Below, piece by piece: positions 47,049 to 56,787 of a DNA stretch of 64,000 bases. The DNA lies in NCBI GenBank assembly GCA_964576925.1, contig CAZNWJ010000006.1:62001-126000 (forward strand), read 5' to 3'. Below the pieces are notes generated by a model, which was given only the letters and a program-made list of their open reading frames with translations, was not told the origin of the DNA and did no database searches. The position numbers were made by a program, and so were the translations under genes. Each line of letters opens with the position of its first letter. The first letter of the stretch is position 1. The DNA is from JADJGC01 sp964576925. GTDB lineage: Bacteria; Zixibacteria; MSB-5A5; CAIYYT01.

Positions 47049-48139
47049 GCGAGAGACTCATCCTTTCGGCAGTCGGTGATGTCATGCTGGGTGATCTTCC
47101 CGCCTGCACCGGCTTTGGTGTCGGCAGTATGATTGCCAAGTATGGACCGCGATTTCCGTTCCAAAGGTGCAGGGACGCGCTCGTCGGTTCAGATATCGTA
47201 TTTGGGAATCTGGAAGTCGTGCTGTCGCGCTTCGACAGAGACTCCGAACCCTTTGAGAACTGCCACCTCCGAGCGCAGCCGGAAGCGATCGACGGGCTCG
47301 TGTGGGCAGGTTTCAATGTGATGAATCTGGCTAACAACCATTTGATGCAGCACGGTCGTGAAGCGGTGCTCGAGACTCTCGACTCGTTGGCAAAAAATGG
47401 AATCGCAGTCACTGGGCTTGCCGATGCAGAGCACGGCATCAAGAATTTGACCGTTCTAAATGCGAAGAAGCGCAGTGTCGGCTTTCTGGGATACAATTTT
47501 CGCCCCGAGCAGTATCGGCGAGGAAAACGGCTCGATGTCGCGGGAAGTCGCAAGACTATTCTGGAAGATCTTGAAGAAGTCCGGCGGACTGTCGATATTG
47601 TGGTAATCTCACTCCATTGGGGCGAAGAGTTCATTGCACGACCGTCTCCCGAGCAAATCAAGCTCGGTCGCGAGTTTATTGATTCCGGGGCCCATCTCGT
47701 TCTCGGACACCATCCGCACATTCTCCAGGGCGTTGAGCACTATCGTAACGGAATCATTGCCTACAGCCTCGGCAACTTCGTCTTTGACTTCTGGCAAAAA
47801 CGCTTGCGTCGGTCAATGATCCTGCGGCTGAGTCTCGAAGATCCACAGGCCATTTCCTACGAAATCGTTCCGGTCACGATCAACAAACAATGGCAGCCCA
47901 CAGTGCTCACCGGCGTTGAGGCCGAAAATAGTCGCCATGAAATCGAGGAGTTGCATCGGCTGATTGATGAAAATGCCGATGAACTATTGTGGAGAACGGA
48001 AGTTGATCATGAACTTCGAGCGTTTCGGCGAAGCGTCTACAGACACTATTTGCTCAGTCTACATCGCTATGGGGCGCGGCGGTTTATTGCAAACCTTGCC
48101 GGAATCGCGAAGCGACGTCTGATTTCGTCAGGAAAGTGA
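47042..48139 (+). CDS. capA: CapA-family metallophosphatase-like protein
   Basis: 365 residues of the CapA/PgsA family: LSAVGDVMLGD at the start, GNLEVVLS, NLANNHLMQHG and SLHWGEE, GHHPHILQG. These metal-binding motifs are those of metallophosphatase folds. CapA is needed for poly-gamma-glutamate or polysaccharide capsule export, but its exact reaction is debated. It overlaps the preceding GT4 gene by 7 bp and is followed by the epimerase gene 75 bp later. It lacks an obvious membrane anchor, unlike classical CapA, so it may act in the cytoplasm. Confidence 0.82.
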   Translation: MVSERLILSAVGDVMLGDLPACTGFGVGSMIAKYGPRFPFQRCRDALVGSDIVFGNLEVVLSRFDRDSEPFENCHLRAQPEAIDGLVWAGFNVMNLANNHLMQHGREAVLETLDSLAKNGIAVTGLADAEHGIKNLTVLNAKKRSVGFLGYNFRPEQYRRGKRLDVAGSRKTILEDLEEVRRTVDIVVISLHWGEEFIARPSPEQIKLGREFIDSGAHLVLGHHPHILQGVEHYRNGIIAYSLGNFVFDFWQKRLRRSMILRLSLEDPQAISYEIVPVTINKQWQPTVLTGVEAENSRHEIEELHRLIDENADELLWRTEVDHELRAFRRSVYRHYLLSLHRYGARRFIANLAGIAKRRLISSGK

Positions 48140-48214
48140 CAACGGGGCCGCAGATCATTTGAGTTCGACCATACGTTGAGGACTTCAGGCTACTTGCAGG
48201 GAAGGAACAGAGCC

Positions 48215-49309
48215 ATGAAACAGAAACTCCTGTGCGTTGTAGGGACGAGGCCCAACCTCGTCAAAGCGGCCCCACTGATGCGAGAACTGCGCCGGCGTCC
48301 CGATCAATTCGACGTCCGTCTCATCCACACAGGACAGCACTACGATCCCAATCTCTCTGGCTGGTTATTCCGCGACCTCGGGCTTGATCCACCGGACATA
48401 AGTCTTAACATCGGCTCCGGGTCTCTGTCAGAGCAGACGGCCAAAATCATCGCCGAACTTGAACAAGTATATTTGTCGGAGAAGCCCGATCGGGTGATTT
48501 GCTTTGGTGACGTCAATTCCACGCTGGCGGCGGCGATCGTCGCGGCCCAAATGGGAATTCGGCTGGCCCATGTCGAAGCTGGGCTCAGGAGCTTCGACCG
48601 CTCGATGCCGGAAGAGATCAACCGTATCGTCACTGACCACCTGTCGGACCAGCTCTTCGTGACCGAGGAGTCAGGACTCCAGAATCTCTTGCGAGAGGGA
48701 ATCTCTCCCGAGAAGATATTCTTCACCGGGAACATCATGATCGATTCTCTGCTCGCCACTCTCGAAATTGCCAAGAAGTCTGAGATTCTCGACAAGTTGA
48801 GAGTCCAGTCGCGCACTTATGCCGTGGCGACGATGCATCGACCTTCCAATGTCGATAGCCGTGATAGTCTGCGGACTATGCTGGATACACTCCGGCGAGT
48901 ATCCGACCGGATACCGGTAGTGTTCCCGTGCCATCCGCGTACGCGCCAGCGGATTGAAGATTTCGAACTGCAAGACATTGTTGCAAGGGAGAGATTGACT
49001 CTGATCGAGCCGCTCGGATACGTCGATTTCTGCCGACTAACCAGTGATTCTCGTCTGGTGCTCACAGATTCCGGCGGAATTCAAGAAGAGACGACTTTTC
49101 TCCATATCCCCTGCATTACGATGCGCAACAACACAGAACGGCCTGTCACGGTTGACGTCGGGACAAACCTGCTGACCGGCACCGACCCCGACAGAGTCAT
49201 CTCGGCAGTAGAAGAAGTCCTCAGCGGGGCGGCTCGGCCCGGAGAAGTTCCAAAGTTCTGGGACGGAAAGACGGCTGTCCGAATCGTCGATGTCCTGAGT
49301 GCCGGCTAG
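48215..49309 (+). CDS. wecB: UDP-N-acetylglucosamine 2-epimerase
   Basis: 364 residues from ATG 48215, set by GGGAAGGAAC just upstream. The opening VVGTRPNLVKAAPL and the HVEAGLRSFDRSMPEEINR and SDSGGIQEE-like segments (LTDSGGIQEETTFL) are diagnostic for non-hydrolysing UDP-GlcNAc 2-epimerases, which make UDP-ManNAc. It supplies a sugar donor for the polymer made here. The only nucleotide-sugar enzyme besides the DegT-like gene in the window; other precursors must come from elsewhere. Confidence 0.9.
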   Translation: MKQKLLCVVGTRPNLVKAAPLMRELRRRPDQFDVRLIHTGQHYDPNLSGWLFRDLGLDPPDISLNIGSGSLSEQTAKIIAELEQVYLSEKPDRVICFGDVNSTLAAAIVAAQMGIRLAHVEAGLRSFDRSMPEEINRIVTDHLSDQLFVTEESGLQNLLREGISPEKIFFTGNIMIDSLLATLEIAKKSEILDKLRVQSRTYAVATMHRPSNVDSRDSLRTMLDTLRRVSDRIPVVFPCHPRTRQRIEDFELQDIVARERLTLIEPLGYVDFCRLTSDSRLVLTDSGGIQEETTFLHIPCITMRNNTERPVTVDVGTNLLTGTDPDRVISAVEEVLSGAARPGEVPKFWDGKTAVRIVDVLSAG

Positions 49310-49327
49310 ACTAGGGCGGGCTGTCAC

Positions 49328-50146
49328 GTGAGTAGTCGCTTCGGTACTCGAATCAGGTCCCTGGCGGCCAAACTTGTTCCAGACATTCTTGTCCACCCCA
49401 TCGCCGTACTTTACTTTGCGCGAAGTATCAGCTCTATGTCGGAAAAACAGGAGCCGGATTTCGCCATCATGAACGAACTGGTTAGGCCAGGGGACCTTGT
49501 CGTGGACATCGGTGCTAACGTCGGCGACTATACCAAACGCCTCTCTGACTTGGTCGGGCACAACGGACGAGTGCTCGCCATTGAGCCGGTGCCGAGAACG
49601 TTTCGGCTTCTGTCGGGATGTACGCGTCTGCTGCGTCTCAAAAATGTTTCGCTGTACAATCTGGCTGTCTCCAATCACGATGGTGTTCTGGATATGGCAA
49701 TTCCGACGTCGGCGTCCGGCAACAGCAACTATTACTTGGCGCATGTCGTCGGTCAAACACAGAATCCTTGCAGCAATACCTTCAGGGCAGAGTCGCGACG
49801 TCTGGACGCGTTGGTTGACGCGGAATTGGGTCCGGTCGCGTTTCTAAAATGTGATGTCGAAGGACACGAGTATGAGTGCCTCCTCGGGGCATTAGAGACG
49901 ATAGACCGGGACAGCCCGGCTCTTCTCATTGAGCTATCCGGGGATCCCGACGATCCGGGAGCGCCGGCAGGAAAAGTCAAGAGACTGTTGGAGAGTCGAA
50001 GTTACAGTGCCTTCTGGTTCGATGGGAGAGCATTTCGTGCTCGACAAGGCGGCGACAAGAGCGTCAATTATTTCTTCCTCAAGGAGCATCATCTCGGCCT
50101 GGTTCGAAAGACCGAAATCATCATCAGCACTGATCGAAAGTCGTAG
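49328..50146 (+). CDS. FkbM-family methyltransferase
   Basis: 272 residues from GTG 49328. The SAM-binding motif VVDIGANVGDYTKRL and the FkbM signature LKCDVEGHEYECLLGA are clear. FkbM enzymes O-methylate sugars or natural products. It follows the epimerase by 18 bp and is the last plus-strand gene before the FN3 gene cluster. It probably methylates a sugar of the polymer. Substrate unknown. Confidence 0.87.
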   Translation: MSSRFGTRIRSLAAKLVPDILVHPIAVLYFARSISSMSEKQEPDFAIMNELVRPGDLVVDIGANVGDYTKRLSDLVGHNGRVLAIEPVPRTFRLLSGCTRLLRLKNVSLYNLAVSNHDGVLDMAIPTSASGNSNYYLAHVVGQTQNPCSNTFRAESRRLDALVDAELGPVAFLKCDVEGHEYECLLGALETIDRDSPALLIELSGDPDDPGAPAGKVKRLLESRSYSAFWFDGRAFRARQGGDKSVNYFFLKEHHLGLVRKTEIIISTDRKS

Positions 50147-50176
50147 GTCGGGAATGCGATTGCGTCCTCGAGCGCA

Positions 50177-50926
50177 CTAACGCATCAGCACCATCTTGCG
50201 CACTGCCGAATGCGAATCCGTCTCGAGGCGATAGAGATAGACTCCGGATGCGACTTCGGTTCCACTCGCGTCGCAGCCATTCCAAATGACCTGGTGGTCA
50301 CCTGCGGCAAACTGGCCGGATGCGAGCGTGGTTACTCGCTCACCCAGGATGTTAAACACGGCCAATTCGACAACCCCGGCTTTTGGTATCGAGAAGTCAA
50401 TTGCTGTGACCGGATTAAACGGATTGGGAAAGTTCTGCCTGAGTCGAAACTCGATAGGTAGAGTTCCCGTTCCATCATCTGCATCAAGCAGAATGCTGGT
50501 CGTGGCGGATACAATGTTTGAGATTGCTGACCAGTTCCCAGCTTCATCCACTGACTTGATCGCGATGTAGTATGTTTGTCCCGGGCTTAGTCCAGAGATT
50601 GTGAAGTTCTCATTGCCTCCCGCCGGTTTCGGCGTTGGTTCGCCGGCAACCTGCGATGCACCCGCCCAATTCGCGGCATTGATCGGAGACTGCGAATAAC
50701 GAATGTCGTACGCCGAGGCCACGCCGGTCAAGCTATCATCTCCCGGTGCCGACCAGGTTACGGTGATGGTAGTCGACGTGACTTGAGCGTCCGCAATACC
50801 CGTGAACAAACAACAAAGACAGATCATGGCCAAAGCGTGGCGCAGTAGGGCGGGTAAGCCCGAGCCCATTTCATTGCCGTTGGAGGAAAACCGTTGAATC
50901 TCCAGAATTCTCGATTTCATCGTCAT
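50177..50926 (-). CDS. Secreted FN3 protein with FlgD-like/T9SS-type C-terminal sorting domain
   Basis: About 249 residues from ATG 50926 (AAGGT upstream; the frame is open from 51028). Signal peptide (LLRHALAMICLCCLFTGIADA), one FN3 domain (TITVTWSAPGDDSLTGVASA ... YYIAIKSVDEAGNWSAISN) and a C-terminal domain starting FRLRQNFPNPFNP and ending VRKMVLMR. The tail is the FlgD-Ig-like/type A sorting domain of FCB-group bacteria that directs export and surface attachment. It is one of three FN3 genes here, each with a different tail. With a single FN3, the passenger is unusually small. Confidence 0.8.
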   Translation of the reverse strand: MTMKSRILEIQRFSSNGNEMGSGLPALLRHALAMICLCCLFTGIADAQVTSTTITVTWSAPGDDSLTGVASAYDIRYSQSPINAANWAGASQVAGEPTPKPAGGNENFTISGLSPGQTYYIAIKSVDEAGNWSAISNIVSATTSILLDADDGTGTLPIEFRLRQNFPNPFNPVTAIDFSIPKAGVVELAVFNILGERVTTLASGQFAAGDHQVIWNGCDASGTEVASGVYLYRLETDSHSAVRKMVLMR

Positions 50927-51700
50927 TTTACCTTGTTTAGTTCCCAGGACGTTACTACCGCCCGACATCCTCTCGATTCGTGTCACCGGTCTCTCACCAG
51001 CCATTAACTGATGGCGTCTCGATGACATCGAAGACCACTGCTCTGATCTGGTCCGAAGTCGCTAAGAGCAAAGGGCATGCCTGCAACTGAGAGCAGATTT
51101 GGCGTCATCCCGGATCTCATCTTGTCGTATAATCAACTCAGATAATGCATTAATAATCAATGCCTTAGCGCCGCATACTCCTGCTCGGTCTTCTGTGAAC
51201 GCCCGCATTCTTCGGCTTGCCAGCGTGGTCAAGATGGCCGCCTTCTGATCGCCGTTCATACAACTCGGATCGAGCCACCTTCCGTGCACCGACCACTGCA
51301 AATCAGCACTTCGACTTGCCGTGCGATGTTCAGTAAATGAACTCTTGTTCAGATTGTCGGCAACTAGCAAGGCAGCTTCAGCATTCAAGAAGCTGTTAGT
51401 TGACATCCTATATATTGCTGTTCTTGGCCAGCAACCCACAATGGATAGTAGTCTTTGTGTATCAGGTCAAGATAAAAGCGTTAAAAAATTGCAAATCGAT
51501 GCGCAATGGCACGGTTTGGTCTCCACGGGTCAGAACTTAACAGAATTGCAGGACGCGACAGAAGGGGCCGATTGAGTGGCACAGTCATCCCCTCGACCTA
51601 ATGCAAACGGCGTCACATCAAGGCGATGCGACGCCGTAACATCACGAGTTAACTTGACTTCAACCTCAGCTTCTAAGCAAGGGAAGTCCGACTATCTCCC
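50927..51700. other. Interval between two FN3 genes without a clear gene
   Basis: About 770 bp. Minus-strand frames (for example 51062-51439) lack a ribosome binding site and known motifs. A stem ACGGCGTC/GACGCCGT at 51607-51637 sits past the end of the next FN3 gene and may terminate it. Confidence 0.45.
51607..51637 (-). terminator. Possible terminator of the 51701-52159 gene
   Basis: A perfect 8-bp stem (51607-51614 with 51630-51637), 15-base loop, followed on the minus strand by GTTTGCATT. The T-run is weak. Confidence 0.45.
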
Positions 51701-52159
51701 CTAGTTTGCGGTCAAGTTCTTGATCGAAGCCGGTGGGACGTTGTCTGTCGTTGACGCACTTACCACGTTCGAAATTGCTGACCAATTGCCTGCCTCGTCG
51801 GACGTTTTGATAGCAAAATAGTAAAGGGTTCCAGGTGTGAGGCCCGTGACTGTGAAAGTCTCTGATTGTCCAGGAGCTTTCGGTGCCGTTTCACCCGTCG
51901 CCTGGCTGGCAGTCGCGAAGTTGGCAGCCGTAATCAGCGAAGTTGAGTAGCGCACATCGTACTGGGAAGCTGTTCCGCTAAGGCTGTCATCCCCGGGCGC
52001 TGTCCAATTCAGAGTGATTGCGGTTGGTGCCGCCGGGGCAGCCGACAATCCTTGAGACTGAGGCGTCTTCTCATCGGCGGCCATCAGGGAAGTAGTTGCC
52101 AGGAAGCACACAGTAATAGTGGAAAGGATCAGGAAGCTCCTTGCGACTCGGTCCAACAT
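51701..52159 (-). CDS. Secreted single-FN3 protein lacking a C-terminal module
   Basis: 152 residues: signal peptide (SFLILSTITVCFLATTSLMA), one FN3 domain (AITLNWTAPGDDSLSGTASQ ... YYFAIKTSDEAGNWSAISN), then NVPPASIKNLTAN and stop. The ending is the linker seen before a further FN3 domain in related proteins, so the gene may be a truncated remnant. AAGGAG 6 bases upstream of the ATG is strong, so it is probably still translated. It resembles the genes at 50177 and 52470. Confidence 0.75.
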   Translation of the reverse strand: MLDRVARSFLILSTITVCFLATTSLMAADEKTPQSQGLSAAPAAPTAITLNWTAPGDDSLSGTASQYDVRYSTSLITAANFATASQATGETAPKAPGQSETFTVTGLTPGTLYYFAIKTSDEAGNWSAISNVVSASTTDNVPPASIKNLTAN

Positions 52160-52469
52160 GTTTTCTCCTTCATGAATAGTCCTTCAAACATGCCTGTTAA
52201 GAGAGAAATTCTCCGACTGGGAGTAATCCGAATTACATGCCGAAAATGGGCAAAACACGCCTCGATGTCTCACAGCCACTTGCGAAGATCCGCTTGATGC
52301 CTTCTGAAGCCAAAGTCAGATTTCTCTGTATGAATACTGAAAACTGTTCTGAATCTTACCACACTGGCCTTCTGACGCGACTCTGAGTTGGGCAATAAGT
52401 GAGTAGCGAGCCGGACCTATCGGCAGTCCTTCGGTATTCCAGAAGCTCACCTCGCCTCTGCTTTCGCTC
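52160..52469. other. Short interval between FN3 genes
   Basis: About 310 bp without a gene; it includes the promoter/leader region of the 51701-52159 gene. No consensus promoter was clear. Confidence 0.4.
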
Positions 52470-53219
52470 TCATTCGCTGCAGCGAGGTGATGGTCCGGAA
52501 AAGAACACATAATTTATGAAGTATACGACGTCGGAAATGCTGATAATGCCATTTCCGTCCATATCCGCGACGAGCAGCGGAATAGGGGCCGGTCCCTCGG
52601 CGAAAATATACGCTCCGAGCGCCGATGCGTCGGAAATCGTCAGCATGCCGTTGGCGTCAGCATCACCGCAGATCGCCACCTCAGTCACTGCGGAGTCACT
52701 CTTTATGTTAGAAATCGCTGACCAGTTCATGCACTCGTCAGCCGACTTCAGAGCAAAATAGAATCTCTCTCCAGCTGGTAATCCGATTACTCTCAGGTGC
52801 TGAGTTGCGCCTGCAGGTTGGGGGACAGTCTTTGTGGTCAGCTTTGTTGCGAGCTCCCAACTGCTGGTACTGATCGGAATTCTGGAGTAGCGAATGTCGT
52901 ATTTCGTGGCCTGACCGGTCAACCCGTCATCGCCAGGCGAAGTCCAAGTCAGGGGGAATACGGTTCGGATCAACTGGCTGGGATTGCGAGCGTAGATACT
53001 TGTGTTTGACTGCACTTCGACCTTCATCCAGCCTGAAGGTGATTCAGATAAGAACAATGTGTCGATTGCTGATCGCGGAGACCCAGTCGCCTGGACTCGA
53101 ACAACTGCGTTATCAACGCTTCTCGTTCCCAGTCTCGCGACGTCGAAAGCGCCAGCACTCCCGCCGATCACTTGGAGCAGGGCTAGTTGTATGGCGAGGA
53201 GTCCAGCGATTCGATTCAT
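52470..53219 (-). CDS. Secreted FN3 protein with C-terminal dockerin
   Basis: About 249 residues from ATG 53219 (the frame is open from TTG 53324). N-terminal hydrophobic signal (GLLAIQLALLQVIGGSAGAF), a beta-rich region, one FN3 domain (LTWTSPGDDGLTGQATKYDI ... ALKSADECMNWSAISN) and a dockerin (ICGDADANGMLTISDASALG; DMDGNGIISISDVVYFINY) with two calcium-loop repeats. Dockerins bind cohesins, but no cohesin is visible here. In Zixibacteria-like proteins the dockerin is often a general C-terminal tag. It completes the trio of FN3 genes with different tails. Confidence 0.75.
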   Translation of the reverse strand: MNRIAGLLAIQLALLQVIGGSAGAFDVARLGTRSVDNAVVRVQATGSPRSAIDTLFLSESPSGWMKVEVQSNTSIYARNPSQLIRTVFPLTWTSPGDDGLTGQATKYDIRYSRIPISTSSWELATKLTTKTVPQPAGATQHLRVIGLPAGERFYFALKSADECMNWSAISNIKSDSAVTEVAICGDADANGMLTISDASALGAYIFAEGPAPIPLLVADMDGNGIISISDVVYFINYVFFSGPSPRCSE

Positions 53220-53609
53220 CCCAAGCAAACGACGAAAAGTAGACGGAAGTAACCTCGCGTACCAAGCGTACGCGAGAAGTAGCAAAAGGCAACTGATGAA
53301 ACGGAGAGAGCTCTTATTTGTCAATACAAAATTTATCCTGCATCCATCTCACATGTCAGTTAGCGGGCACAATTCTAGTGATTCCAGCGTCTCGAAAACT
53401 GAAGTTCCAGACTTCTCATCAATCCCTAACTCAATCCTCGTCTGACATGCGAAGACTGAGCCAATTCTCGAATGTGCGTAATTTTCATTGCGCTAATGAC
53501 TTAGACCAGCGTAAGTATTGCTTGAGATGTCTTTGAGATGTTGTCCAAGAACTTTCTTTGAGTCTCTGCTCGTGAAGGACGCTTTCTAAATGAAAGAAAA
53601 GGTATCGCT

Positions 53610-54773
53610 TTGATACGCACTCTGTACGTCATCCACTGTGAATCAAACACCGGTTATGCCATATTGCCATTGGAGAAGCTGTTTCTCGAGGCCGGACTCG
53701 AGCTTGGCTCCAATGATCTGACAAACGTTCACTTCTGCTATCCTGATACCAGCAAGGGGATGTCAGCCGTTTTTCCACCAGACTTCAAGAATGTGCTCGA
53801 GTGCGATATTCACAGGCTCAAACCCGGCACCATTGAGCGTATGACACGCTACGTCCGTGAGAATAAGATTGAGCTGATTGTCTTTTTTGATATTCAGCCC
53901 GTTCACCGGTCGTTCAAGAAACTCCGAGAGGCTGGCGCAAAGACATTGATCGCATATTGGGGAGCTCCGATCTCCTCGGTCTCGCCTCTCTGGAAGCGCC
54001 TGGCAAAACGATTGACCATCGAGCTTTCCAACTCTAAAGTCGATAGTCTGATTTTTGAGACCAAGATTATGGCCCACTACGCAACTCACGGGCGTGGCGT
54101 TCCAGAACGTATGATCGACGTGGTTCCGCTTGGCGTGGATACCGAGAAATTCCGGCCGATCAAGTCAAACTATGTCCACGAGATCTTTCACTTTGCTCCT
54201 GGCACGCGCGTCTTCGTTTACTCCGGTCACATGGAAGAGCGCAAAGGTGTCCGCGTTATTGTCAAGGCAGCAATCGAGCTCTTAACGAGTCGTGGGCGAG
54301 ACAATATCGCTTTTGTGATCTGTGGAAATAAGGGAGATGAAAGTCGCGCGTACGAAGAGCTCTACCGGGATCTGCCGGTCGGCAATCGCATTCAGTTTGG
54401 CGGCTACAGAAGTGATCTGCCTGAGATCTACGCGAGTGCTTTCTGTGGGATCGTGGCCTCTACAGGTTGGGATTCTTTCGCATTCGGAACTATCGAGATG
54501 GCTGCCTCCGGACTCCCGCTGATTGCCTCCCGACTTCAGGGGCTTGCGGAGGCTGTCATCGACCGGGAGACCGGCATTCTATTCGAGCCGGGTGACCACA
54601 TAATGCTCGCTGATTGCATCGAACGACTTCTCGACAACCCGGAGCTGGCCGCGGAGTACGGTCGTCGCGGCCGGAAGAGATGCGAGTCGGAATTGAGTTA
54701 TTCTCATCAGAAGCGGTTGTTTCTGCAAGTTCTGAGTCGGCGTATCGCGGCGTCTAGGGAGGAGGCCTCTTGA
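53610..54773 (+). CDS. GT4 family glycosyltransferase
   Basis: 387 residues with a GT-B fold: VVPLGVDTEKFRP, VYSGHMEERKGV and FGTIEMAASGLPLIAS (GT4 donor site) near the end. It starts at TTG 53610 with AAAGAAAAGG upstream. The first gene of a tightly packed run (53610-57746) in which each stop overlaps the next start, so the proteins are made together. Sugar donor unknown. Confidence 0.83.
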   Translation: MIRTLYVIHCESNTGYAILPLEKLFLEAGLELGSNDLTNVHFCYPDTSKGMSAVFPPDFKNVLECDIHRLKPGTIERMTRYVRENKIELIVFFDIQPVHRSFKKLREAGAKTLIAYWGAPISSVSPLWKRLAKRLTIELSNSKVDSLIFETKIMAHYATHGRGVPERMIDVVPLGVDTEKFRPIKSNYVHEIFHFAPGTRVFVYSGHMEERKGVRVIVKAAIELLTSRGRDNIAFVICGNKGDESRAYEELYRDLPVGNRIQFGGYRSDLPEIYASAFCGIVASTGWDSFAFGTIEMAASGLPLIASRLQGLAEAVIDRETGILFEPGDHIMLADCIERLLDNPELAAEYGRRGRKRCESELSYSHQKRLFLQVLSRRIAASREEAS

Positions 54774-55978
54774 CATTTGACGTCTTGGTGACGGACGGTG
54801 ACGAGCGGTCTACTGTGGCCGTTGTAAGGTCGCTTGGTCGCATGGGCTTGAGCGTTGCCGTCGCCGAAAAGCGGCTAAACAGCCTTTCGGGCTGCTCCAA
54901 GTACTGCTCTGGACAATTCGTATTCCCGCCGCCGGCTGTCGACCCGAGCGGGTTTCTACGGGCATTGCTAAAGCATGTAGAATCCCATTCGTTCAAGCTT
55001 GTGATTCCGATGACCGATTTGACTTGCACGCTTTGCGCAGAGATCGCGACTGAACTCGGACAGCATACCAAGCTTGCCTTGCCCGAAGTAGAAACCTACT
55101 TGCGTGCTTCCGACAAAGCCGAGCTACTCAAACTGGCGGCAGCTCTCGACGTGCCAGTTCCCAGATCCTATTTCCCTGAGAATGAAACTGAACTTTCCGA
55201 CATGGCCGACGAGTTTACTTATCCAATAGTGATTAAGTCTCGACGTTCACGAGTCCGAACGGACAACGGCTTCCTCTTCGGCCACGTAACATACGCTGCT
55301 TCGAAGGAAGAGCTGTTGCGCAAGTTCTCGTTGTCGCACCAGTCTATCCCGCGACCGATCATCCAGGAGCGAGTCGACGGACCCGGGTGCGGGCTCTTTG
55401 TTATCTGTCGTGAAGGCGAAATCCTGGCTACATTTGCCCATCGTCGGCTGCGTGAAAAACCGCCGTCAGGAGGCGTCAGCGTTCTGAGAGAGTCAGCGCC
55501 ATTGGACGAGCGAATCTGCGCATACAGCGCAAAACTGCTGCGGGCGTTGCGCTGGACCGGTGTTGCGATGGTGGAGTTCAAGTTGGATCAGTCCGACAAT
55601 TCCTATAGACTAATGGAAATCAATGGACGTTTCTGGGGATCGCTTCAACTGGCGGTCAATTGCGGCCTCGATTTTCCGTATTGGGTGTACCAATTGAGTC
55701 AGCGCGTGCAGCCGGTTCCGCCACCGGACTACCCGGTGGGTGTCAGGCTTCGCTGGGTCCTGGGGGATCTGGATCACTTGCTTGCCATTTGGACGCGTAA
55801 GAGAGCCAAGCTCTCCCTGCCCGAGGGATATCCCGGGCGGCTTACCGTTCTCAAGGATTTTCTGTTGGAGTGCTTCGGTTCGACCCCGGGCGAGATGTGG
55901 ACGCAGGATGATCCCGGACCCGGACGCCGTGAAGCCGCCGATTACGTTAGAAACCTTTTTAGGTTGTGCGCTCGATGA
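54770..55978 (+). CDS. ATP-grasp carboxylate-amine ligase
   Basis: 402 residues of the ATP-grasp fold: an N-terminal domain (DVLVTDGDERSTVAVVRSLG), the ATP-binding loops (YPIVIKSRRSRVRTDNGF; PIIQERVDGPGCG) and the metal-binding FKLDQSDNSYRLMEINGRFWG. Such enzymes join an acid to an amine; in polysaccharide loci they may attach amino acids to sugar acids. TTG 54770 overlaps the preceding stop (TTGA). The next gene overlaps by ATGA. Substrates are not known, but the nearby CapK-like and asparagine-synthase-like genes suggest amide chemistry on the polymer. Confidence 0.8.
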   Translation: MTFDVLVTDGDERSTVAVVRSLGRMGLSVAVAEKRLNSLSGCSKYCSGQFVFPPPAVDPSGFLRALLKHVESHSFKLVIPMTDLTCTLCAEIATELGQHTKLALPEVETYLRASDKAELLKLAAALDVPVPRSYFPENETELSDMADEFTYPIVIKSRRSRVRTDNGFLFGHVTYAASKEELLRKFSLSHQSIPRPIIQERVDGPGCGLFVICREGEILATFAHRRLREKPPSGGVSVLRESAPLDERICAYSAKLLRALRWTGVAMVEFKLDQSDNSYRLMEINGRFWGSLQLAVNCGLDFPYWVYQLSQRVQPVPPPDYPVGVRLRWVLGDLDHLLAIWTRKRAKLSLPEGYPGRLTVLKDFLLECFGSTPGEMWTQDDPGPGRREAADYVRNLFRLCAR

Positions 55979-56787
55979 ATCATTCCGATACCCAATCCTC
56001 TCTTCTGGGAGCAGTCCACGTCCACACGGACCTTTCTCACGATGGCATTCATACGCTGGGCGAACTCAAACAACTATTCCAACGCCGCGGGTATCAATTC
56101 GCCTGTTTGAATGATCACTCTCAGGATGTTTCACCTGAGCAATACAGCGAACTGCGTCGGCAGTGTCAGCTTCTCTCCGACAAGGATTTCGCTTTCATTC
56201 CGGGATTGGAATATTCCTGCGACGGGGAAATCCATATCATGGGTATCGGGATCTCGGAGAGATCGCCGGAAACTAATCCGGAGGCAGTTATCGATAGCAT
56301 ACACAGGCTTGGTGGAATCGCCGTCCTCTCACACCCTTCCAAGTCAAGTCGATACGTCTTCGACGATTGCTGGGTCAGAAAACTGGATGGCGCGGAAATC
56401 TGGAATCGTGCCGTCGATAGCCTGTTGGTACCACAGACGCGCTCCATTGACCTTTTCTTGAGATTTCGCAAAATCAACCCGCAACTCCTTGCGTTCTTCG
56501 GCTTGGATCTACACCGCGAACACACTTTTGCCGACATTGGGTTGAGTGTCTTCGCTTCTTCGGCCGACCAACGCGAAATTGTCGAAGCCTTGCGGGCCGG
56601 TTCGTTCGTTTGTCGCAGCCGCTATTTTTCGATGAGCCCGCGGTCTTCGCTCGGTTTCTTGAAACGCCGGCTGATCGGACTAACGAAGATCGTGTTTAAT
56701 CTCGTCCGTCGCGTCCGCGCTACGTGGATTGACCGAAAATCGATTCCCCCCGAAGAGGGTACCCGGCCCGGACGGGTCAGGCGGTGA
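55975..56787 (+). CDS. PHP-domain metallo-hydrolase
   Basis: 270 residues from ATG 55975 (overlaps the preceding TGA). PHP motifs: HVHTDLSHDG at the start, LNDHSQD, GLEYSCDGEIHIMGIG and LSHPSKS. Members are phosphoesterases or hydrolases; some are tyrosine phosphatases of capsule loci (CpsB/YwqE) that oppose a BY-kinase. Here a BY-kinase gene lies 14 kb upstream in the same locus, so that pairing is possible. The sequence alone cannot separate a phosphatase from a sugar-phosphate hydrolase. The downstream GT2 start overlaps the stop (GTGA). Confidence 0.78.
   Translation: MNHSDTQSSLLGAVHVHTDLSHDGIHTLGELKQLFQRRGYQFACLNDHSQDVSPEQYSELRRQCQLLSDKDFAFIPGLEYSCDGEIHIMGIGISERSPETNPEAVIDSIHRLGGIAVLSHPSKSSRYVFDDCWVRKLDGAEIWNRAVDSLLVPQTRSIDLFLRFRKINPQLLAFFGLDLHREHTFADIGLSVFASSADQREIVEALRAGSFVCRSRYFSMSPRSSLGFLKRRLIGLTKIVFNLVRRVRATWIDRKSIPPEEGTRPGRVRR

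Noticed and set aside
51062..51439. Minus-strand frame between two FN3 genes
   Set aside because: Amino-acid composition is plausible, but there is no ribosome binding site, signal or known domain.
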